Assembly (NCBI GenBank): GCA_032718475.1
Contig: JAUCBJ010007239.1
Span: 1 to 62,326, forward strand
Direction of reading: 5' to 3'
Origin: Nemertoderma westbladi
Taxonomy: Eukaryota > Xenacoelomorpha > Nemertodermatida > Nemertodermatidae
Length of the DNA stretch: 62,326 nt
A model generated the notes under the pieces. That model made no database searches. It was not told where the DNA came from and saw nothing but the letters and a program-made list of their open reading frames with translations. Below, piece by piece: positions 22,083 to 31,878 of this stretch. Position 1 is the first letter of the stretch. Every line of letters begins with the position of its first letter. Position numbers and translations under genes: made by a program.

Positions 22083-24887
22083 TTAGGTTACCCCAAGCAC
22101 CACTAACCACCTCTTACGCAACACCGAGAGAGGAGAAACGTTAGCAATTACACGAATAATGATGTTTTGTGAAATATCAATACGTCGTAGCAAAGAAAAA
22201 ATATTACTTCTCTGCATAGCCCTAAAAGTATTGATCCTATTATTTACAAAAATTTCACTAGCGTCCTCAGTTCTAGAATATTTGAAAAGTGATCTAAAAG
22301 CAGTATTATAAGCTACCTTAACCTTGCGCAAATTCTCAACACGAAATATAGACCAGAGTGAGCAACAGTACATGCTGTAACAGTAGGATCTAAATAAGGT
22401 TAACTTTACATCATATGAACAATTCGAAAATAATCTAACAATCTGGTTACCCCTACAATACATTGAGCACATTATACGTTTCATATCTGATTCATCGCTT
22501 AGATCGCAAGTAATTGTATGCCCAAGGTAATTAACCTCCTTAACACAATGTAATGGTTTACCACAAAGATATACATCACCAGCACGGTTAATTCTATAAG
22601 GAAGAAAATACATACAGTGAGATTTAAGCGGGTTAAATTCAATATCAAATTCCACCCCAAACTTTTCACAAATAGCAATTAACTTACGTAGACCAAAAAT
22701 GCTAGGGGATAATAAACATAGATCGTCTGCATAAAAAAGATTATTAATAATAATGGAACCTACTTTGCAACCAACAAAAGAGTCGTTCAAGCGTCTACTT
22801 AATTCCGTCATATAGATATTAAAGAGAACAGGGCTGAGAAGGCTCCCCTGTCGTACACCATTAGAAACAGTGAAGACATCCGAGGAAGCACTTCCCCATC
22901 TTACAAAAATATATTGATTTGAATACCAAAAGGAAAGAATACGCACAATTGAAACCGGTACATTAATATCCAATAGCTGTCTAAACAATTTAAAATGATT
23001 TACCCGGTCAAACGCCTTAGACGCATCTAAGAACGCCGAATACACTGGAGATTCTCGACTGACATATAAATGAACAGTTTCTTTTAACGCAAAAATACAC
23101 ATTTCAGTGCCTAGAGCTGACTGAAAACCGAATTGATTATCAGTACACTTAGCACGACCCTTGATAAAAGGCAGTATACATGCCTCAAATACTTTCGATA
23201 TCGCGTTAGCAACAGCTATAGGTCTGTAATTAGTGAAATCAGAATAACTAGCATTCTTATTTTTAATTACAGGTAAAATACTAGAAGTAATAAAGCTATT
23301 AGGCAAATAACCATGAACCAAAAAAGCATTAAATAATAGGGCTAACATTACTGACAAACGCGGCCCTGCAAATATTAAACTTTCTGGAAAAATCCCATCC
23401 GGACCTGCAGCCTTTCCTTTAGAAAGACTCTGAACCGCCTCATAAACCATAGACGGAGTAATATGCACATAATTAGAACCATCCCAATTATCAAACACAC
23501 CTTTCACGTAGACAAAATCATCATCCTTACACGGCACTGAGTTAAAGATATGCTCATAACTACTCTTAAAAAGATCAGCTATTTCCGGTTCGGAATTAGC
23601 ACCACCAACATTATTGGAACGTTTAATTTTCGCGTTATTTCGCGATCGCACTGAACTCCAAAAATCGTTTTTACTATCAATAAAAGACTGAGCTAATTTG
23701 TCGTCTCTGATAGACTGCACAGACCGACGACAATTACGCAGGGCCAATTTGAACTGCGCGGTTGCACGCCGTTTCACGTCCCAAATAAAACCGAATCTCG
23801 GTCGCCCCTGCTCACACCATATATGAAAGGCCTCCTGCGCCGCTTCATATTTTTCTTTAACAAACTCGTTCCAACCGGGAACAGCATTAGTAGTCCTACT
23901 GTTATAACTACACTTAGAAGTAGGGATATACTTATCTACACTAGATTTAATAGCACCAATAACTTGGTCGTAAGATATTTTAAGACTGCTTAAATGTTCA
24001 GGGTTACTACAGTGAACATCACAGCAAGTAACAGAGTCCGGTAAATTAAACATAGATAAGCACTCATCTAAACCATTATGGTAAGCATCGATTACAGTAC
24101 TATCTACCTTCTTCCAATCGGAACGTGGAGAAGCTGGTTCTACGTGTACGTGCCTGGGAGATGAATCTACAGAGACATCGCACACAAAGGATAACGGGAG
24201 ATGATCATCAACCGAAACATCTGTAACTACTTTAAGACCAGAAATCTTGCCATGGAAACTTGGCGTAGAAACTACATGATCTAACCAAGACACCGTACCG
24301 TAAATATGACTTATATACATAAACGTTTCCCTTGGTAATAAAATAACATCTGATACTAGCAACGAAGAAAAATTACAGAAATTCTGTAATTCGGTTCCAA
24401 AATTCCGACCGGGCATAGCATTAAAATCGCCAATAACTGCACAAAGATTACCGGGGTGGTCATTAATACTTGTAAAGCACACTGATAATAATTCCAAAAA
24501 TAATTCGAAATTATCCGAATTATCGCACGGAAAATAGGCATTAATTAAAAACATCGTGGATCCATCCGAGCACTCTACAGTAACACCTAATAAACGATTG
24601 TTATTCAAATTAATTATTTTAACTTTATTATTCAACGACTTATGCCAGAGGATGGCTAGCCCCCCGTGAGGCCTGCCAACACGAGGACCATCACTTAGAT
24701 CTACACTTGCCACCCCACTACCAAAATAGTCGCCTTCAATGCTGTTTAAAGAATGCAGGTCCTGCTTGTATTGCCACGTTTCCTGGAGAAACAGTATATC
24801 GTGATTTTTACATAGCGACCTAACATGGTCCATATGGGAGGTAAGACCTCCACAGTTATACGAACATATCCGCAAATTATGACTCAT
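22083..24887 (-). CDS. LINE ORF2: endonuclease-reverse transcriptase
   Basis: This 934-residue protein nicks target DNA and copies LINE RNA at the nick. Residues 1-235 are an APE-like endonuclease: SYNCGG (9-14), QET (35-37), GDFNA (153-157), SWLDHV (200-205) and DDHLPLSF (227-234) supply the expected Asn, Glu, Asp and His. RT follows: GKAAGPDGI (491-499), NYRPIAV (553-559), AFLDASKAFDRV (618-629), NGVRQGSLLSPVLFN (676-690) and FYADD (718-722) with the catalytic Asp pair. A C-terminal region rich in Cys, Tyr and Arg ends RKRWLVVLG. No RNase H is visible. The start ATG is the first in frame after the ORF1 stop. Confidence 0.95.
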   Translation of the reverse strand: MSHNLRICSYNCGGLTSHMDHVRSLCKNHDILFLQETWQYKQDLHSLNSIEGDYFGSGVASVDLSDGPRVGRPHGGLAILWHKSLNNKVKIINLNNNRLLGVTVECSDGSTMFLINAYFPCDNSDNFELFLELLSVCFTSINDHPGNLCAVIGDFNAMPGRNFGTELQNFCNFSSLLVSDVILLPRETFMYISHIYGTVSWLDHVVSTPSFHGKISGLKVVTDVSVDDHLPLSFVCDVSVDSSPRHVHVEPASPRSDWKKVDSTVIDAYHNGLDECLSMFNLPDSVTCCDVHCSNPEHLSSLKISYDQVIGAIKSSVDKYIPTSKCSYNSRTTNAVPGWNEFVKEKYEAAQEAFHIWCEQGRPRFGFIWDVKRRATAQFKLALRNCRRSVQSIRDDKLAQSFIDSKNDFWSSVRSRNNAKIKRSNNVGGANSEPEIADLFKSSYEHIFNSVPCKDDDFVYVKGVFDNWDGSNYVHITPSMVYEAVQSLSKGKAAGPDGIFPESLIFAGPRLSVMLALLFNAFLVHGYLPNSFITSSILPVIKNKNASYSDFTNYRPIAVANAISKVFEACILPFIKGRAKCTDNQFGFQSALGTEMCIFALKETVHLYVSRESPVYSAFLDASKAFDRVNHFKLFRQLLDINVPVSIVRILSFWYSNQYIFVRWGSASSDVFTVSNGVRQGSLLSPVLFNIYMTELSRRLNDSFVGCKVGSIIINNLFYADDLCLLSPSIFGLRKLIAICEKFGVEFDIEFNPLKSHCMYFLPYRINRAGDVYLCGKPLHCVKEVNYLGHTITCDLSDESDMKRIMCSMYCRGNQIVRLFSNCSYDVKLTLFRSYCYSMYCCSLWSIFRVENLRKVKVAYNTAFRSLFKYSRTEDASEIFVNNRINTFRAMQRSNIFSLLRRIDISQNIIIRVIANVSPLSVLRKRWLVVLGVT

Positions 24888-25038
24888 TATCTATACTAAA
24901 AGATTACTTTTTAACTAATTAAAACTGTTACTAAAAATAACAATGGGTACTGAAGCAAATTGGGTTACTTAGAAATTAAGTTGGATTATTTGATTAGAGT
25001 CTAGTATAATAGTCTCTAACGCTACTCCCATCCAGCAC

Positions 25039-26688
25039 TTAAACCCGAGACCCATCCATAGGGACCCAGTGCCTCTTCACAAGAATCCCCTGCGGCCAGG
25101 ATCTAGTGTCAATAAGTTTTTCATACACATCCTTACTCCGAGTTATTATAATAAACGAGCTATAGGTCTGGTGTAGTTGTTTCGGGTTAGCAACCACCGA
25201 ACCAACAGACAAATTATGCTGCGAGTTAATAAACTCCTCGACAACCGCTGCTGTTGTTTCGGGGGTGAAACGAGAAACAAAGATACGCAACTCTTGCGGC
25301 TCACGGGCAGCCGCAACTAGGCCAGGAAACTCAAAAGTACCGGTTCCAATCGGCGCCGGACGTTTCTTCCGCCTGTCGGCAGTGAAACCACCGGGGAACG
25401 CAGCACGGGTACCAGAAGCAGGAGGAACAGGACCGTCCGATGTAGCAGGTTGCTTGGAGGGACCTCCATTGACACCGCCGCCACCCCGGCGTCGTCCTCG
25501 TAGACCACGTAGTTTAGCAGATCGAGGACGTCGACTTGCTTCTTCACTGTCGGAAGCAGCCTGATCAGAAGTCAAATCAACCAGCGGATCAAACCGATTG
25601 TGAACTGCTGGCTGGGGACTGGGGAAGTAGGTAGGCATGGGACGCCTTGGGGGGTGGCCAGGATGGCCACGAACTGCACTCGCATATGAGTTGAGCTGGA
25701 TTTGATTAGAGACCCGAGCCCGATGGAAGTTGCCACTGGATACAGCTGTGGCTCCCTCCAGTCCGGTGTTCGCACCATGTTCGGAATAATCGGGATCCAG
25801 ATCTGCCCCGGAGGCGGAGACAAGGTCTGTAACTTCCTCCTCTTCATTACGGGTATAGTCGACGGGGCGAGGAAACTCCCTCCGGCACAGATTATTCGAA
25901 GAAACTCGATCAGAGACCCTCACGGAAACCAGATTAGCGACAATAGGACTGACCAATTCCGGCAGATCATCCTTCTTACAGTACGATTCCTTGAGCAGGA
26001 TGTCATGGCGTTCAATTGAGAGTTTCATTTCTAGGAGGGAATCACGAAGATCTCTAAAGTCCTCGCCGCGTACAGCCAAGTTCACAGACTGTTTATCCGT
26101 CGGCGGTAAACGCGCCGGATTTAGCGCGTAGAAGCATGGACAATTCTCTGAGTCTACAAAACAACTCTCGTTGAATAAATTATACATGTCAAGGACATGA
26201 TTTCTCTTCGCTTTATTGCCGATACGACCAACCCAGGAAGGCAACGGGCGATCAGGAACAGCACACTTAACTGCCTCAGCGAAGAGCAATTTCTTCGCTA
26301 AAACAATATCATCCAGCGAGTAAAAGTTCGCGATCGCAGCAGACAACTGAATTTTGTCTAGCGTGGAAATTCCAAACTGCAGAAAACAAAGCAGTTCCGA
26401 GTGAACGAGCCGACAGTCTGCTCCATGATCATCTAGGATCGGTGCCTCCTCCACCAGCCCCCGATCCTCAGTTTGAGAGATGGTAATCGAATCACTATCA
26501 TTACCGTCCTCCTCCACCGTAAACACGTCAGTCACCCTTGGAGTCATACTGTCACAACGCTTCAAGCAACAGCTTTCACATAAAAGCCTATTATCCAACA
26601 ATTTAAAGATCACAGATGGTTTACCGTTTACAGCACTAATTGGCAGCTCCACGGTCAGGCAATCTGCACACTTCTTTAGTGATGTCAT
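25039..26688 (-). CDS. LINE ORF1: zinc-finger and RRM-like protein
   Basis: This 549-residue protein is the probable RNA-binding chaperone of the element. It opens with a CxxC/CxxC finger (Cys 7, 10, 37 and 40), has an acidic stretch, then a basic Gly/Arg-rich region (LRGLRGRRRGGGG) and Pro-rich linkers. The last 80 residues look like an RRM or ferredoxin-like fold (LRIFVSRFTPETTAAVVEEF, then SSFIIITRSKDVYEKL), as in other LINE ORF1 proteins. It is uninterrupted and lies 151 bp upstream of ORF2. Confidence 0.85.
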   Translation of the reverse strand: MTSLKKCADCLTVELPISAVNGKPSVIFKLLDNRLLCESCCLKRCDSMTPRVTDVFTVEEDGNDSDSITISQTEDRGLVEEAPILDDHGADCRLVHSELLCFLQFGISTLDKIQLSAAIANFYSLDDIVLAKKLLFAEAVKCAVPDRPLPSWVGRIGNKAKRNHVLDMYNLFNESCFVDSENCPCFYALNPARLPPTDKQSVNLAVRGEDFRDLRDSLLEMKLSIERHDILLKESYCKKDDLPELVSPIVANLVSVRVSDRVSSNNLCRREFPRPVDYTRNEEEEVTDLVSASGADLDPDYSEHGANTGLEGATAVSSGNFHRARVSNQIQLNSYASAVRGHPGHPPRRPMPTYFPSPQPAVHNRFDPLVDLTSDQAASDSEEASRRPRSAKLRGLRGRRRGGGGVNGGPSKQPATSDGPVPPASGTRAAFPGGFTADRRKKRPAPIGTGTFEFPGLVAAAREPQELRIFVSRFTPETTAAVVEEFINSQHNLSVGSVVANPKQLHQTYSSFIIITRSKDVYEKLIDTRSWPQGILVKRHWVPMDGSRV

Positions 26689-26789
26689 TCCGGTCAGTGT
26701 ACAGCAGTACAGCAGTATAACGCTAGGATTTAGCTAGGCTTCAGCTGTACAAAGTTAGCACCTTATAATGAAGGCAGTGTTATGATAAT

Positions 26790-27173
26790 GAAGGCAGTGT
26801 TCCTGCTGGAGAACTCTGGACTACTCGATTGATTCATATTCGAGGACTAGCCGGTTCTATGCACGTCTTCACTCACGCTTGCTCTGATGCAATCGACTAC
26901 TCTTTCGAAACCCTCACTGAGATCCAAAAGAGACTCTGGCATGGACAATTTGAACTCGCACAGCGTTATGTCTTTGACACAGAATGGAAACCAGCTATGG
27001 GAATAGATGGATCTATGCTTCCTCAACCCTTGCTCGAGATGTTATTCGATGAAAGAATTATTAAGCTTAGTGCCTCGATCTATGGAGATCTTCGGAACGA
27101 TTTTAGAAATAGTGAAAATATTCCATATCCATTTGTCGATACACAGTTGATAGCACCTTGGGCGGAAGGTTGA
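26790..27173 (+). pseudogene. Unrecognised coding sequence, right part
   Basis: The frame is open from about 26787 to the TGA at 27171 and reads like protein (GELWTTRLIHIRGLAGSMHV, EIQKRLWHGQFELAQRYVF). It sits directly against the LINE 5' end and faces the same way as the left part. If the LINE is removed, the two parts lie next to each other in frames one base apart. Family unknown. The short direct repeat ATAATGAAGGCAGTGTT occurs twice at 26765-26801. Confidence 0.4.
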
Positions 27174-27308
27174 TGATTTTTCCGAACCATGTATGCTACT
27201 ACACCGAGCAGGATCAATAAAGTCCAACGTACTTCCATCGGACATTTAGCATTCCAAGAATGTGGATGTAATTTTAAAGTGGGAAATCCACTTAATTATC
27301 AACAGGTG

Positions 27309-27865
27309 GGAGGTGTATTCTACAGACTAAGACGCATTTTCCCATTAAATATACTCCGAATAATTTTTCTTAGATTAGTTTATCCGTACTTATGCTACGG
27401 GATCATTGTGTGGGGAAGTACGTATAAGTCGATTTTAAACCCATTGAGAATTAAAATAAATAAGATAGTTCGTTGTATAACGTTCAGCCATTGGCAAAGT
27501 TCATCAACACCTATATATCAAAAACTTAACATCCTACCTCTTGATTCCTTGTATAGATATAACATATGTGGGTTAATGTACGATATTAGTAAAAACTCAA
27601 AGCACCCATTATCTCATCTTTTCTTTAAATCTACCGCGGCCCATGACTACAATACTCGTACAGCATCTAGGGGCAATTTTAACTTGCCCAGCGTGCGTTT
27701 GGAAGTCGCTAAAAGGTCCGCAAAATTTCAAGGGCCACTAGAATGGAATAAACTTGAGGACTCTTTAAGAGTTTAAGAGCTACAGCTAGTCCTTTAAAAT
27801 CAGTTTCCCTTAAGAGGCTAAGAAAATTGCTGTTGTAAAAGTTATAAAAAAAAAAACTAAAATTA
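27309..27865 (+). pseudogene. LINE relic: RT C-terminal region and 3' end
   Basis: A 5'-truncated non-LTR copy. It shows the C-terminal block of CR1/Jockey-like ORF2: VYPYLCYGIIVWGSTYKS, IRINKIVRCI-type residues, HDYNTRTASRGNFNLPSVR, then FQGPLEWNKLEDSLR and a stop at 27774. An A-rich stretch at 27845-27860 looks like the 3' tail. It differs in sequence from the intact LINE, so it belongs to a different family. Confidence 0.82.
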
Positions 27866-28164
27866 AGTAACACATGGAATACTAAATATACACGGAACCG
27901 CATTAGTGTTATTTTTTCGGCCCCGAAATTTTTTTCAATAAAATGGTAGTATATGCCATAGAAACCTCAGAAAAAAAATTTAAGCAAATTTGACCGGAGC
28001 GTTTCCATGGAAACCGGGCAAACATAAAATTTCTAGGTTTTGCCATGAATTAATTATTTTTTCCATCTACTACCCTATTTATTTTTATCCTATTTATTTT
28101 TCTTTCTAGCACAGGTAACTATAGCAACGAGGTAAAATCTATTAATATATATATATATATAAGC
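27866..28164. other. Short non-coding spacer
   Basis: AT-rich with a TA microsatellite at 28145-28160. No gene. Confidence 0.4.
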
Positions 28165-30400
28165 TTTCCCACTATTAGGGCCACCTTTTAAAGGTCCAAT
28201 GGCCCTTAAATGGCCTTGGGCTTGGAGCAATGGCCCTAATCCTACTACGATGGCCCAAAAGGTACACGTCCTCTTAGGGCAAATATGGCCCACCTAGAAC
28301 AAAATGGCCCAATCTAGGCATAATGGCCCAAAATAAACAATTACAAGGAAATTGCCTTTAGTTCTTATGAATTTAACTTGCACCCCTAGCGGTAAACAAT
28401 AGTATTTATTATCAATTTAATTCTACAGCCAAAAATGCCTTTGCAGATATTTTAAAAAATATATATATCTACAATAACGCATACAATTCACTTTTGTGTA
28501 ATTTCTGATTATGAGTTGTACAATAAGTAGTTTTTAGACGATTTTAAGTCTTTCGTTATAGATAATTATTATCACTTATGACCGACAGTCAAAAACGCGG
28601 ATGTGATTTCTCGAGTTAATGGCGCAAAGTGACCGGAAACACAAAATATGTGTTTTTTAGATGATTTAAAAAATTAATTTATTTAAATTTCAAACATTAG
28701 TGGCGGTGTTTTCTACCCAAAACAATAAACAATACCTTTTCACTAATGGTCAATTTGCGCCACTATTTGGATGTCTCAGCCGTTTGAAGATCGAAACTTG
28801 TGCAAACAAAATATGTTAAATTGTAAATAACAATACTGTAAATAACAACAGGTTTTAATAAATTCTCACTGACAAGCGATTAAAATTTGTGCTTTTTTAA
28901 GAAATAATGTATGACCGTTCGGTACCTCTAGGAAGGATAACTTATCACTATTTCGCGTACTATACACTTCATTATTAACATTTTGTCATTGGTGGGGGAT
29001 TAGTTTATAGACTAGCCTAAATACATCTTACGACCCCTACGAATTCCATCCCCCACCAGTAATTCATATATTGGAGACATAAATGTAGACGTTTTGCCTC
29101 TTACCCTAATGTAACAATTATCTATAGGCCTATTAAATATAATGTGAATTTTATCCCGTATTAATTAAATCTAATAACTATTTACATCATTGTGTGCAAA
29201 GTAGCACTTTGCAGCGTTATGACCCGAGTTTATTTATGTACCGAGCGAGCGCAGCGAGGGAGGTTTACATCAATAAACAAGGGTCTTTAACGCTGAAAAG
29301 TGACCTTTGCAAGCAATGATGTATGTAATTTTGTTACATTATGTCAACTTATCAGCGTTCGGTTTGTGAAGAAAGGATTTTATGGTTGCTCATTTATACA
29401 TTTTAATCATGTACTATATCGAATATAAGTGAAATTTATTAACAGGTACACTGGTACACAGTATTAATTATACATTTAAATCTAATTAAAGTTTATTGGA
29501 AGTTATCTCCTGCTTGGATGTGATAAATCATTAATCCATCTTGACTATAGTCGACTGAAGCAAACTTATTCACCGTCTGTGTCCGTTCAGTTTTACTGAA
29601 CACTGTCGTCACTTTCTTTGGTTAATTTAGTGTCTTCTATTGGACGTTTCGCCATAATGGATTACAGTACATGTTAAACAATTATTTACATCCAGTAGCT
29701 AGTCCCGTCACTGCAAATTGGATAATAAAGCTGCAATCATTAACATAAATGGAAATAATACATTCTGGAATACGGTAATTGAAGTTGTTTCCATGTCATT
29801 GATTACTTTGCAACGTTCCGTCCTATAGGCCGCAACGCTGCAAAGTAGTACTTTGCAGCGTTATGAGTAATTCACCAGAACGCTGTTAAGTTGACATAAT
29901 GTAACAAAATATATTGTAACAAACATTTTATTTTTTTTATTTTTAGATAATCTAAATAATATTTGTCATTTGGGTGGCTCCAAGGGGACATTGTCTTGTA
30001 AGAACCATTATATTTTTTAGTGGCCCTTTATGAACAGTGACTAATTAAGGCCATTTCGAACTTTTGGCTCAAATGGAACATGGTCTTGCATGGGCCATTG
30101 CCTTTTCAAAGGCGTTTGATACAAATTGGCTAATATCGGGCCACATTATAGTTGAGTGGCTCCAAGCGACACTATCCAATATGGGCCATTTCAGATTTGA
30201 ATGGCTTTAAGGGAAAATTGCCTAATATATATGAAATATATTTCATATTTAAGTGGCTCTAATGGACAATGTCTTGTAAGAGCCATTTCATTTTTTGGTG
30301 GCCCTTTATGAACAGTGTCCAATAGAGGTCATTTTGAATTTTAGTGGCTCCAATGGAATATTGTATTGCATGGGACAATCCTTTTTAAAGGTTTTTATAA
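28165..30400. mobile_element. Element with clustered ATGGCCC subterminal motifs
   Basis: About eight copies of ATGGCC(C) lie in 28190-28335. The complement GGGCCAT, with variants, recurs in 29965-30330. Short inverted motifs clustered near both ends are typical of hAT- and CACTA-type transposons, where they bind transposase. The interior has no transposase and contains a nested inverted repeat (29327-29910). Exact ends and target duplication could not be fixed. Confidence 0.5.
29327..29910. repeat. Nested inverted repeat, about 585 bp
   Basis: The left arm TTTTGTTACATTATGTCAAC, followed by TTATCAGCGTTC, is matched in reverse at 29878-29910. CTTTGCAGCGTTATGA also appears on both sides (29208 and 29851). 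It is probably a MITE inserted in the larger element. Confidence 0.62.
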
Positions 30401-30722
30401 ATATATTCAAATTAAATTAAACAGTATTAGATAAAGCGGTTTTTTTGTGAGAGACATCCAGAAGTCCAATTTTTTCTTTTGAAAAATAGCTTTTATCATG
30501 AGGTTTTTATTCTAGAACATTTAACATTTTGACAGTAAGATTGTAGCTAGAAATTTTGAAAAACAACAATAAAACAACAAATAATAAACAACAACAATAA
30601 AAATTTAAAATTAAAAAAAAATTTCTTGTTGAAATTACTTTAATCATTGCTTTTATTATTTATTAGCTACCATAAATTTTACTAGATATCATGATAATTT
30701 AATTGAAAAATTTCAAAAATTT
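30401..30722. other. AT-rich spacer, no gene
   Basis: Includes CAA/AAC-rich simple sequence at 30565-30610. Nothing else is recognised. Confidence 0.4.
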
Positions 30723-30725
30723 TAA

Positions 30726-31685
30726 GACCGTGTTTACACTACCGAGTCAAAGTCAAGGTCAAATTCAAAAGAAAATAAATATAGCTAGCTAGCAATAATA
30801 AATAATAATACATTATATAGGCCTAATATAATACATAAGTGCATTCTAGAAAAAATTAATTTCATGTGATATGTTTTACATTTTGTCTTTTAAAACCCTA
30901 TTAGTACCGGGCTATAAAATGATGTACAAATACCGGGGGGGGGGGGGGGGGGGGGGTAATATTGACCCTTCCCTCTAAAATCTACAAGTTTGAGATGTCA
31001 AGTTCGATAATTATATATTCCATTGAATTCAGAACAGCCATAAACTTCTAAAATGCAAGAAATAAATAGTCACAAGCAATTTTATCTATTGAATGGATTT
31101 TCAAAATTTCGTGCTAGCACCAAAATTTGCACACAGCACCGAAAAATACAAGTTTGATACGCTTGGTGCAACTCGTATATATTTCATCGAAACCAGAACC
31201 CCAAAAAACCCCAATTGCGTAAAAAACAAGTTTCAAACAATCAATTTACAAAATTGACATATTTCAAAATTTGGTGCTGGCACCAAAATTTGGCACCCGC
31301 CGAAAAAAACAAGTTTGAAATTTATAAATTAATTTATATGAATTCCATCCAATTGCTAAGACCAAAAAACCGCTGTAAATAAAAAATAGAGATGTAACAA
31401 TTCATATTTAATGATATGTAATTTTCAAAAAACGTTTCAAAAAAAGTGCCAAAAGTAGGGTTAAAAAATGGTGCTATAACTCGAAAACTACCCAATATTT
31501 TTGAAAACGGTTTTCACTACTAGGAATACAATAGATTTTTAGGAAAAGTCATACAATTTCAGATTCCCAACTACGTTTGTTTCAGAATTATAATAAAAAA
31601 ACCACGGGGGTGGGGGGGGTCATATTGGCCCCCTCCCCCCCAGGTTTAATAGGGTTAACTTTGACTCGGTAGTGTGAACGCGGCC
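30726..31685. mobile_element. Harbinger-like non-autonomous element
   Basis: Ends GACCGTGTTTACACTACCGA and the complement (TCGGTAGTGTGAACGCGGCC) extend to the shared GAGTCAAAGT block. The element is flanked by TAA on both sides (30723-30725 and 31686-31688). A 3-bp TAA duplication and GRCC..GTT ends suit PIF/Harbinger. Inside is a second pair of inverted ends (AACCCTATTA near 30893 and TAATAGGGTT near 31648), next to G tracts, which suggests a nested insertion. Confidence 0.65.
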
Positions 31686-31878
31686 TAAAAAGTTATTTTA
31701 TTCATTTTATATACGTATTATATCCATCGCGTTCTTTTTAAATACTAACCAGGCCTTTGTCTAAAAAAATATTTGTTCTAGGACATTAATTTTTTCAAAA
31801 TAAAATGGCTAAATTTCAAAAAAAGAAATTATCAAAAACTAGCTAGTATATATAATTTGGTGAGGGGTGTATGCATAC

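Larger units (their letters stand above)
21580..26785 (-). mobile_element. Full-length-looking non-LTR retrotransposon (LINE)
   Basis: A two-ORF LINE on the minus strand: ORF1 25039-26688, a 151-bp spacer, ORF2 22083-24887, about 480 bp of 3' UTR, then a tail made of AAT/TAA repeats at 21590-21617. The 9-bp direct repeat GTGTTATGA at 21580-21588 and 26777-26785 may be the target-site duplication. Both ORFs are uninterrupted, so the copy is recent. The APE-type endonuclease and RT place it among CR1/L2/I-like elements; the clade is not settled. It interrupted a plus-strand coding sequence. Confidence 0.87.
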
